This document shows, piece by piece, positions 14,145 to 19,835 of a stretch of DNA of 19,835 nt. The stretch covers positions 1 through 19,835 of the forward strand of contig CAKQEE010000006.1 in NCBI GenBank assembly GCA_934230055.1. Reading direction: 5' to 3'. Made by a program: the position numbers and the translations under genes. The notes beneath the pieces were generated by a model. The model was not told the DNA's origin. It ran no database searches and worked only from the letters and a program-made list of their open reading frames with translations. This DNA comes from an uncultured Clostridia bacterium. GTDB taxonomy: Bacteria > Bacillota > Clostridia > Christensenellales > Borkfalkiaceae. The stretch's first letter is position 1. Each line of letters opens with the position of its first letter.

Positions 14145-15803
14145 TCAGCTGTAATTGTCGGGCAGGTCGTTTTCAAACAAAACCACGTCGCCCTCTTTAA
14201 GCATACCGTTAAGAATTTCGTTGCCCTTGTTCAGGTTTTTGGCAAAGGATATATCCGATTTATCCATGCCGCCCGCGGTAAGCCCGTTTATTATCATTTC
14301 CGCGTTGTGCTTGCCGATGACTATCACCTTATCGGCGTGCGCCGCAAGAAGGGTGCCGAAAGAAAGGTTTGCCACGTTCTCCATTTTTCCGAGTTCCACA
14401 AGCCCCGGAGTAACCACTATCTTTCTGCCCGTAAAAGTATCCAGAACCTCCATTGCCGCCTTAACGCCGTCCTCGTTGCCGTTATAGCTGTCGTCTATGA
14501 TAACGATTTTTTTATTGTTCGGAACAAGTTCCAACCTATGTCCTACAGACTGCAAGCGGTTTATGCCTTTCGCTATTTCCGCGGGGGTTAACCCCACCTT
14601 GAACGCGACCGCCGCCGCAAGGCAAATGTTACTTACGCTGTGACGCCCGAGCAGAACGGTGTTGCAACGCACGGGTTTTTCTCCCGCGATATGCAAGGTA
14701 AAACTCATTCCCTGTTCGCTCATGGTAACGTCCGTTGCGGTAACAAGGTCGTTTTCGCCGCCGACACCCGCAAGATACTTTTCGCCCGTAAACCTTTCGT
14801 AAAGTTCCTTTGCGCCGTCGTTATCGGAAGAGAAAAATCCCTTCCCTTCCGCGGAAAGATTTTCAAACAGCTCGAACTTGGTGTTCTTTATGTTCTCTAT
14901 CGTGCCGAAAGATTCGAGATGCTGGTTGTTTATGCCCGTCAGAACGCCGTAGTCGGGGCAAACGAGTTTTGCAAGTTCTTTTATTTCGCCCTTGCTTCTC
15001 GCTCCCATTTCCGAGATAAACACGTCGTGAGTGCTGTCCAAGGCTTTTACCGTAATCGCTATGCCGAGCGGCGTGTTATAAGAGGCGGGCGTAGCTAGCA
15101 CGCGGTATCTTTGCGAAAGAAGCGTTTTAAGAATTTCTTTAACGCTGGTCTTGCCGAAGCTACCCGTAATGCCTATGCGCAGCACCTTTACGGAATCGAG
15201 CTTCGCTTTCGCTTTCTTCAGATAGTATCTTCTTATGATTTCTTCCGTCGGCTCGTTTATGCAATACGCCAAAAACAAGAGGTGCGGGAGGAGTATCGGC
15301 ACCCCGCAAACGAGCGAATAGCGCAAAAGCCACACTATTTCGTCGCCTATCCAAATCGCTATCGAACTGCATAAAATCATCAGCCCGAACAGGAAAGCGG
15401 AAACGGTTATCACGAACGTTATGCACAGCCTTACGAGGCGTTTGGTTTTTTTAAGCGGAACCTTCGCGTTGACCGCGCTTTCCGAACGGATATAAAGGGC
15501 AGTAAACAGCACGAAAGAAGCAAAACCTACGTAAGAGGCTATTTCTTCGCCGACGATAGGCGCAAAATTCGTGCAAAGCACCAAGAAAAACAAAAAGCCG
15601 AGCAGGCATAAAAGCATCAACCGCGAAAGATAAGGCGTTTCGGGGCTGGTGAGCCATTTGAAATACCTTTTGCCGCGGTAGCCGCATTGTTGCAGGGCAA
15701 GCAAAAATTTAAGCGAAGCAAAAAACAAAAGCACGCCCGAAAGAACGCTTATTATAGATATTCCTATAAGCGACGCGCCGGAAAAAAGCTGTTCAAAACT
15801 CAT
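14145..15803 (-). CDS. Membrane-anchored MurF-like Mur ligase
   Basis: MurF adds D-Ala-D-Ala to UDP-MurNAc-tripeptide. This 552-residue protein begins with about 185 residues of membrane domain (helices at roughly 11-37, 59-80, 86-105, 122-148 and 158-182). Then come the Mur ligase central domain (P-loop GSFGKTS at 214-220, ISEMGARSKGEI near 264, NNQHLESFG at 292-300) and the C-terminal domain, ending in the MurF hallmark LFENDLPDNY. The usual N-terminal substrate-binding domain of about 90 residues is absent, replaced by the membrane helices with only about 30 residues before the P-loop. It may act as MurF at the membrane or on a lipid-linked substrate. It follows the hydrolase by 18 bases and precedes ddl. 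Membership of the MurF group is clear; the exact substrate is not. Confidence 0.88.
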   Translation of the reverse strand: MSFEQLFSGASLIGISIISVLSGVLLFFASLKFLLALQQCGYRGKRYFKWLTSPETPYLSRLMLLCLLGFLFFLVLCTNFAPIVGEEIASYVGFASFVLFTALYIRSESAVNAKVPLKKTKRLVRLCITFVITVSAFLFGLMILCSSIAIWIGDEIVWLLRYSLVCGVPILLPHLLFLAYCINEPTEEIIRRYYLKKAKAKLDSVKVLRIGITGSFGKTSVKEILKTLLSQRYRVLATPASYNTPLGIAITVKALDSTHDVFISEMGARSKGEIKELAKLVCPDYGVLTGINNQHLESFGTIENIKNTKFELFENLSAEGKGFFSSDNDGAKELYERFTGEKYLAGVGGENDLVTATDVTMSEQGMSFTLHIAGEKPVRCNTVLLGRHSVSNICLAAAVAFKVGLTPAEIAKGINRLQSVGHRLELVPNNKKIVIIDDSYNGNEDGVKAAMEVLDTFTGRKIVVTPGLVELGKMENVANLSFGTLLAAHADKVIVIGKHNAEMIINGLTAGGMDKSDISFAKNLNKGNEILNGMLKEGDVVLFENDLPDNYS

Positions 15804-15821
15804 TTTTTAAGCAGATTCTCG

Positions 15822-16538
15822 CTAACGAAGCAAAAACCTTTTCACCTCCCCGTAAAAAGTAAACGGCTTATCTATAAAACAAAAATGTCCCGCGCCGTCG
15901 ATTATTTTCAGTTCCGAATTTTTTATCCCCCGACAAAGCTTTTTCGCCATATAAGGCGGCGTTTCTTCGTCGTTTTTGCCGAATATAACAAGGGTTTCGT
16001 TCTCTATTTTGCCCAAATATTCTTCTGAATTTTCGTTTACGATAAGCTTAAAACTTTCCCTTAAAACGCCGCTTACCGCAAGATAATCGCTCGAATAAAA
16101 GCTTTTCAGTCTGTCTCTCGGAAGAAAGTTTTTAAGCACTTTAAATGCCGCTTTTTTGCCCGCCTTTTTAAGCGAAAACCGAGGCTTCATACCCGCCGCG
16201 TCGCACAAAACGAGCTTACCCGTAAGTTCGGGGTATAAAGCCGCAAGCTTTATCGCTATTCTCCCGCCGAAAGAGTGACCTATAATGTGCGGGCGGTTAA
16301 GTCCGTTTACCTTAATATATTCCCTTATTTCCGAAAGGTAATCGTTCAAAGCGTATGGATATGGCATATCCGCGTTCTTTCCGAAGCCTTTCAGGTCGGG
16401 GCAAAACACATCGAAATCTTCGGAAAACATTCTCGCCATTTTCCGAAAGCTTTCGCCCGAAGAAAGGTATCCGTGCAAAAAAAGTATCTGTTCTTTACTT
16501 TTTTCTTCCGTAAAAACTTCCGTACCCGAAGTTTTTAT
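15822..16538 (-). CDS. Alpha/beta-fold hydrolase with a probable AUA start codon
   Basis: This is a 238-residue serine hydrolase if translation begins at ATA 16538. The catalytic triad is visible: Ser89 in GHSFGG, Asp190 in FGKNDEETP and His218 in GAGHFCFID. The oxyanion segment ILFLHGYLSSGES is at 18-30. The substrate is unknown. In this frame there is no ATG or GTG, and the only TTG (16478) would delete the central strand ILFLHG and has no ribosome-binding site. ATA 16538 has GGAG eight bases upstream and overlaps the rimI stop as ATAA, the same geometry as the ATGA overlaps of the two upstream gene pairs. The frame is intact, so it is not an obvious pseudogene. Its place in the operon suggests a cell-envelope or metabolic role, but nothing more can be said. 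Confidence 0.82.
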   Translation of the reverse strand: MKTSGTEVFTEEKSKEQILFLHGYLSSGESFRKMARMFSEDFDVFCPDLKGFGKNADMPYPYALNDYLSEIREYIKVNGLNRPHIIGHSFGGRIAIKLAALYPELTGKLVLCDAAGMKPRFSLKKAGKKAAFKVLKNFLPRDRLKSFYSSDYLAVSGVLRESFKLIVNENSEEYLGKIENETLVIFGKNDEETPPYMAKKLCRGIKNSELKIIDGAGHFCFIDKPFTFYGEVKRFLLR

Positions 16539-16963
16539 AACTCGATCTCCTTTAAGTAGATAACGGCGTTTTCTTCGCCGTAATACTTTTTCCTCACCGA
16601 AATCGGGGTAAAACCCGCCTTTTCGTACAAAGCCCTTGCGGGTAAATTCCCTTCCCGCACTTCAAGAAAAACTTTTTGAACGCCCGTTAAAAAAAGCTCC
16701 TTAAAAGCGTTTTGCAACAGCCCGTATGCAACGCCGCGCTTACGAAACTTTTCCGCGACGTAAATATCTTCGAGGTCCGCGTTTTCGTAGCTCCGCTCGA
16801 AAATAACCGCCGCCGCCGTTTCGCCGTTCACCTCTTCTATAAATCCGAACAGCTCGCCCGAAGCAAGGGCTTTTAAAATATCCTCTTTTTTCCAGCAATC
16901 GGAAAAATCTTTCAGCCGAGCCTCTTCCAGAAAATCCGCGTCTTTTGCGGTAAAAGCCCTCAT
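16535..16963 (-). CDS. rimI: Ribosomal-protein alanine N-acetyltransferase RimI-like (GNAT)
   Basis: RimI acetylates the N-terminal alanine of ribosomal protein S18 in Escherichia coli; Firmicute copies are usually encoded beside tsaB. The 142 residues show the GNAT fold: strand and DLEDIYVAEKFRKRGVAYGLL (63-83), with the acetyl-CoA loop R-x-x-G-x-A at about 74-79, then VFLEVREGNLPARALYEKAGF (98-118), with Asn106 and Tyr113 in the usual places. It starts with an ATGA overlap on the tsaB stop and ends with an ATAA overlap on the hydrolase start. The substrate is inferred from family and context. Confidence 0.88.
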   Translation of the reverse strand: MRAFTAKDADFLEEARLKDFSDCWKKEDILKALASGELFGFIEEVNGETAAAVIFERSYENADLEDIYVAEKFRKRGVAYGLLQNAFKELFLTGVQKVFLEVREGNLPARALYEKAGFTPISVRKKYYGEENAVIYLKEIEL

Positions 16964-17577
16964 CTTCCCTCTTCCGCCTGACTTTTTCTTACGTACAGCG
17001 GCGATAAAAGGTTATAATCGAAAGAAGCTTCTTCCGCCTTTTTCTCCGCCGCGGCAAAAAGCCCTTTGCCGACGTCCGCAAGCTCTGCGGTAAATCCCGC
17101 GAGCGGCTCTCCCGCACATAGAGTATATTCGCGGCAAAGCTCGCACAATTCCTCTTTTAAAAGGTACTTCGGCGGAAAAACCACTTTAAGCTTATCGTAT
17201 CCGCAAACGTAATAGCCGTTATGTCCGGCGTCTATCGCGACGAGAAGTTTTTTCTCTTCGCACCCGTTTATATTGTATGCCACGGTATCGAAAGAGGTTA
17301 TCGCAAGGCACTTTACGCCGAACGCGAAAGCCAAAGCTTTTGCCGTGGAAACGCCTATTCTTATGCCCGTAAAAGAACCCGCGCCGACCGCCGCCGCTAT
17401 AAAATCCGCCTCTTTAAGGTTAAGCCCGCTCTCTTTAACAGCCCTTTCCACCGCGGGCATAAGCGAAACGGAATGTTTCACCCCGCAGTCTTTTTGGAAT
17501 TCGTAAGAGATTTTATCGCCGTTTACGGCAATTACCGTAAGGTGCGCGCCGCTCGTGTCTATCGCAAGAAATTTCAT
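16960..17577 (-). CDS. tsaB: tRNA t6A-modification protein TsaB
   Basis: TsaB is an ASKHA-fold protein that forms a complex with TsaD and TsaE to make N6-threonylcarbamoyl-adenosine at position 37 of ANN-decoding tRNAs. The 205 residues begin with MKFLAIDTSG, the first phosphate-like motif. HSVSLMPAVERAV follows, and the family signature GAGSFTGIRIGVSTAKALA (65-83; Pro is more common than Ala at the second position). The C-terminal half is variable, as usual. It overlaps tsaE (ATGA at 17574-17577) and rimI (ATGA at 16960-16963). tsaD is not in this window, so it must be elsewhere if present. Confidence 0.95.
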   Translation of the reverse strand: MKFLAIDTSGAHLTVIAVNGDKISYEFQKDCGVKHSVSLMPAVERAVKESGLNLKEADFIAAAVGAGSFTGIRIGVSTAKALAFAFGVKCLAITSFDTVAYNINGCEEKKLLVAIDAGHNGYYVCGYDKLKVVFPPKYLLKEELCELCREYTLCAGEPLAGFTAELADVGKGLFAAAEKKAEEASFDYNLLSPLYVRKSQAEEGR

Positions 17578-17969
17578 AGCTCGATCGTCCTTTCGTTTTC
17601 GCCCGTCTTGGTTATTTTTACGGTTTTAACCTTTTCCGGCAAAACGTCACGTATATTTTCCGCCCATTCTATAAGGCAAACGTTATCCCCGCCGAAATAA
17701 TCGGTAAGCCCCATAGCTTCCGCCTCTTCGCCGGAGGACAGACGATAGCAATCGTAATGATAAATAAAGTCCCCGTAAACGTTTAAGTATGCGTACGTAG
17801 GGCTTGTCACCTCGCCGAGGTTGAAATACTTCGCCACGCCCTTTACGAAAGCGGTTTTGCCCGCCCCGAGGTCGCCCGATAAAAGCACCACGTCTCCCTT
17901 AACGAGGGTTGCCGCAAACCTTTCCGCTATTTCGCGGGTTTTCTTTTCGGAATCGGAATAATATATCAT
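17574..17969 (-). CDS. tsaE: tRNA t6A-modification ATPase TsaE
   Basis: TsaE is the ATPase partner of TsaB-TsaD in t6A synthesis. The 131 residues, slightly short but complete, contain Walker A GDLGAGKT (32-39), the switch segment TSPTYAYLNVY (55-65), HYDCYRL (71-77) and the signature IEWAENI (100-106). The ATG at 17969 gives the expected N-terminus but has no Shine-Dalgarno sequence. TAAAAT lies six bases upstream, so the mRNA may start at the ATG itself. It is the first gene of the operon running through ddl. Confidence 0.95.
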   Translation of the reverse strand: MIYYSDSEKKTREIAERFAATLVKGDVVLLSGDLGAGKTAFVKGVAKYFNLGEVTSPTYAYLNVYGDFIYHYDCYRLSSGEEAEAMGLTDYFGGDNVCLIEWAENIRDVLPEKVKTVKITKTGENERTIEL

Positions 17970-17975
17970 ATATTT

Positions 17976-18004
17976 ATTTTAACATTTCGCAAGGAAAAAG
18001 TAAA
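17976..18004 (-). promoter_or_regulatory. Candidate promoter of the tsaE-tsaB-rimI-hydrolase-murF-ddl operon
   Basis: On the minus strand TTTACT (17999-18004) and TAAAAT (17976-17981) have a 17-base spacer. The expected start of transcription coincides with the tsaE ATG at 17969. The preceding gene, ribU, ends 107 bases before tsaE with no clear terminator, so read-through could also feed the operon. Confidence 0.45.
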
Positions 18005-18075
18005 ACGAATTTTATTTACCGCACTAAAAGAAAGGGTTTTATCTTTTTTCCGTCGCATTTTAATTTTATGCCACG

Positions 18076-18672
18076 CTAAATTTTCTTTATCAAAAAAGAA
18101 ACCTTTTTATATAACAGCACGGTGATAAGACTTATCGCAACGCACTTTATAAAATTAAACAGTACCACAAAGTACCAGAGCGCGGCAAAGCTTTCCGCCG
18201 CCTTATCCCCCATAAACAGCGGGAAGTTTATAAATCTGTTTGCAAAAAGCGCGGCGGCAATTTCCAAAGCGGAACCGATTACGAGCGTTATCGCAACCGA
18301 GGGCAAACCTTTTTTATAAACGTAAACTATCGTAGGCACCGCTATGAACGCCGCGGTGACTATAAAATTTGCTATCTCTCCCACGCCGCCCGTAGAGCTT
18401 CCCGCCGCAAAACGCAAAAGCTCTTTTATAGCCGCCGTCGTAAATCCGGAAACCGGTCCGAAGATAAAGCCTGCAAGCAGCACGAGTACGAGCGAAAAAT
18501 CGAGTTTCAAAAAAGAAGCCCCCGTTCCCGGAAAAACGGAAAATTCAAGAAAAGACACCACGAACGCAAGCGCGGCGAATATCCCCGTTCCCGCAAGCTT
18601 TTTCGTTTTGGAAACGCCGCCTCGCGACGCCTTTGCTTGTTCTCGTTTTTCCTTTGTTTCTGAATTTGTCAT
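18076..18672 (-). CDS. ribU: Riboflavin ECF transporter substrate-binding subunit RibU
   Basis: RibU is the membrane S-component that captures riboflavin and works with the shared EcfA/EcfT energising module, encoded elsewhere. The 198 residues have a charged N-terminal tail of about 25, then six membrane helices. The RibU signature is seen in FLKLDFSLVLVLLAGFIFGP (54-73), followed by KELLRFAAGSSTGGVGEIANF (83-103). The FMN riboswitch directly upstream independently supports riboflavin as substrate. ATG 18672 has GGGGAG nine bases upstream, but this lies inside the riboswitch hairpin. The gene looks monocistronic, with its own promoter. The RibU assignment is confident. Confidence 0.94.
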   Translation of the reverse strand: MTNSETKEKREQAKASRGGVSKTKKLAGTGIFAALAFVVSFLEFSVFPGTGASFLKLDFSLVLVLLAGFIFGPVSGFTTAAIKELLRFAAGSSTGGVGEIANFIVTAAFIAVPTIVYVYKKGLPSVAITLVIGSALEIAAALFANRFINFPLFMGDKAAESFAALWYFVVLFNFIKCVAISLITVLLYKKVSFLIKKI

Positions 18673-18673
18673 A

Positions 18674-18705
18674 TAAAAACGCTCCCCGAAAAACCGTAGG
18701 AGCGT
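18674..18705 (-). terminator. Riboswitch expression platform: terminator that also hides the ribosome-binding site
   Basis: On the minus strand ACGCTCC (18699-18705) and GGAGCGT (18679-18685) are perfect arms around 13 bases, followed by TTTTT and then the ribU start three bases after. The 3' arm contains GGGGAG, the only ribosome-binding site of ribU. The hairpin could therefore stop both transcription and translation. Confidence 0.8.
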
Positions 18706-18754
18706 GCGAAAAATCGTATTTATCCGCGCCGTAAACCCCGCGCGAAAAAACGCC

Positions 18755-18876
18755 GACCTTTTTCCCTTCCGGACTATAACCGTCGGTCGCGGAATTTAAC
18801 CGCGTCTGCCCCGCGAAAAACGCGAAGCTCGCAGACTGTACTGCCGATGGGGAATCTCACCCCGCCCCAAAAGATC
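18755..18876 (-). ncRNA. FMN riboswitch aptamer (RFN element)
   Basis: On the minus strand the conserved RFN blocks appear in order: GGGGCGGGGTGAGATTCCCC, CGGCAGTACAGTCTGCGAG, TTAAATTCCGCGACCGACGG and TTATAGTCCGGAAGGG. The closing stem P1 pairs GATCTTTT (18869-18876) with AAAAGGTC (18755-18762), with one G-U pair. FMN binding should switch off the ribU gene downstream. The match to the family consensus is strong. Confidence 0.95.
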
Positions 18877-18895
18877 TTTCGTTATTTTTTTCTAA

Positions 18896-18924
18896 ATAAT
18901 ATCACAAATAAATGCGGTTGTAAA
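18896..18924 (-). promoter_or_regulatory. Sigma-A promoter of the FMN riboswitch-ribU unit
   Basis: On the minus strand TTTACA (18919-18924) and TATTAT (18896-18901) are separated by 17 bases. Both differ from consensus by one base. Transcription should start near 18889, 13 bases before the aptamer. Confidence 0.75.
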
Positions 18925-18943
18925 GCGTTTTGCAGTACAAAAA

Positions 18944-19835
18944 TCAAATCAGTTTAACGCTTTTTATTTCAAAGCTTTTTAAAAGTTCGTCGCCGATTTC
19001 GTCCGCATAAGGCGTCAGCACCAGCTCCGCGCCCATTCTGAACAATTTCGCCGCGCCCTCCGCAGTTCTCACGTTTCCGAGGACTTTAAGGGTAAGCGCG
19101 GTGCCGCTTTTCATCACCGCGGAAAGCTTTCTTTTAATGCTATTTTCGTCGCTTTCGCCGAACGCGAAAAGAACGTGATTAAGCCCCGCTTTTTCCGCCG
19201 CCTTTGCCGCCGCAAGTATGCTTTCTTCCGAAAGATTTTCTGCCGAAAAAGCCACTCCCGCGTGTTTTTTATACGCCGCGGCTACCCTTTTAAGCTCTTT
19301 CGAGAGCTGCTTTTTATTTTCTTTATAAAGGCTCATCGCGGGCATAAACACGGAAACCTCGTCCACACCCGAACCGACGCACTCTTTTACCCCCGCTATT
19401 TTTGCCGAAAAAGCGTTTTCGCCAAAGGGGAAATCCACCAGCGCGGAAACCACCATGTTTTCTTTTGAACGCTTAACGGCTTTCGCCACCGAGGGTATAT
19501 ATGCGGGCGAAACCGCAGTTTCTTTAAGCCCCAAGGTTTGCGAATTTATGGCAAGCCTTAAAAGCTCTTCGTCCGAAAGGTCGTATCTTACTATCACCTT
19601 GCCGAGCTTTTCGGTAAACTTTTTTATACCCGAAAAAAGGCAGTCGTCGCGCACTTTGCCTTCGTCCTCGTTAAGCAAAAGCGCAAGCTCCGCAATATCG
19701 TTCCTATCCGTTTTTTTGCTTTTGCCGCTCTTTTTCTTTGCGGAAGCCTTTTCCTTTTCGGGCTTATCGCTCTTTCTTTCGTCTTTCGCCGCGGGGAGAG
19801 TATCTTCCGAATAATCTTCTTTTTCCTCCTTAATA
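18944..19835 (-). CDS. DeoC-like aldolase-fold protein, N-terminus beyond window, probable non-catalytic
   Basis: The frame runs open to the right edge; 296 residues are visible. The last 230 or so follow deoxyribose-phosphate aldolase: LLRLAINSQTLGLKETAVSP, VSALVDFPFGEN, AGVKECVGSGVDEVSVFMPAM, and LKVLGNVRTAEGAAKLFRMGAE. Aligned by eye to Escherichia coli DeoC, Lys201 is kept (LKVLGNVRT). The Schiff-base Lys167 region (GADFIKTSTG) is replaced by AGLNHVLFAFG, and the catalytic Asp102 is replaced by Ser in VDEVSVF. It may therefore not be an aldolase. About 50 preceding visible residues are a Lys/Glu/Ser-rich linker, unusual for DeoC and suggesting a fusion or tethered domain upstream. The TTG at 19678 should not be taken as the start, because the frame continues with similar codon use. 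Confidence 0.8.
   Translation of the reverse strand, partial: IKEEKEDYSEDTLPAAKDERKSDKPEKEKASAKKKSGKSKKTDRNDIAELALLLNEDEGKVRDDCLFSGIKKFTEKLGKVIVRYDLSDEELLRLAINSQTLGLKETAVSPAYIPSVAKAVKRSKENMVVSALVDFPFGENAFSAKIAGVKECVGSGVDEVSVFMPAMSLYKENKKQLSKELKRVAAAYKKHAGVAFSAENLSEESILAAAKAAEKAGLNHVLFAFGESDENSIKRKLSAVMKSGTALTLKVLGNVRTAEGAAKLFRMGAELVLTPYADEIGDELLKSFEIKSVKLI

Noticed and set aside
14136..14591. Plus-strand open frame of 151 codons
   Set aside because: It is antisense to the conserved C-terminal domain of the MurF-like ligase and shows no family features.
17221..17700. Plus-strand open frame of 159 codons
   Set aside because: It lies opposite tsaB and tsaE, both strongly conserved; no motif or start signal supports it.
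1..19835. CRISPR arrays, insertion sequences, phage genes, tRNA or rRNA
   Set aside because: No regularly spaced repeats, transposase or integrase motifs, cloverleaf or rRNA-like segments were noticed on either strand; the genes are chromosomal housekeeping, sporulation and regulatory functions.

Overview
The window looks like a stretch of chromosome from a low-to-mid GC member of the Bacillota, most likely a Clostridia-type endospore former. The evidence is a spoIVFA-spoIVFB pair, Firmicute-style GGAGG ribosome-binding sites, sigma-A type promoters of the TTGACA-17-TATAAT kind, an FMN riboswitch ahead of a RibU-type ECF transporter subunit, and a Rrf2-nifS iron-sulfur locus. The species cannot be named from the sequence. 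I see no phage, insertion sequence, CRISPR array, rRNA or tRNA. Most genes lie on the minus strand. The exceptions are a 323-residue orphan, a LysR regulator and mntP.

Layout from left to right. Positions 1-1580 hold an Rrf2/IscR-like repressor followed by a cysteine desulfurase (cut by the window edge), behind a strong promoter with a palindromic operator. Positions 1771-3004 hold a PLP-dependent alpha-oxoamine synthase resembling both 2-amino-3-ketobutyrate ligase and bacterial serine palmitoyltransferase. Positions 3152-5001 hold two uncharacterised divergent genes: a duplicated-helix DNA-binding-like protein and a 323-residue orphan. Positions 5077-6723 hold a divergent YczE-family membrane protein and LysR regulator pair, with a perfect 17-bp palindrome at the lysR start of transcription. 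Positions 6808-8705 hold the spoIVFAB sporulation protease operon with a possible sigma-E promoter.

Positions 8822-10707 hold ung and apgM, coupled by an ATGA overlap. Positions 10733-11629 hold mntP (manganese efflux) with a structured leader. Positions 11644-12898 hold NADP-isocitrate dehydrogenase. Positions 12982-17981 hold a six-gene operon read right to left: tsaE, tsaB, rimI, an alpha/beta hydrolase, a membrane-anchored MurF-like ligase and ddl. It joins tRNA t6A modification to peptidoglycan precursor synthesis. Positions 18076-18924 hold ribU with its FMN riboswitch. Positions 18944-19835 hold a DeoC-like protein lacking key aldolase residues, cut by the window edge.

The observations most worth following up are: the hydrolase in the six-gene operon, which appears to start at an AUA codon in an ATAA overlap with the same geometry as its neighbours' ATGA overlaps; the MurF-like ligase whose substrate-binding domain is replaced by five membrane helices; the DeoC-like protein without its Schiff-base lysine; the divergent orphan pair with three copies of AACGAT between them; and three genes that look leaderless.
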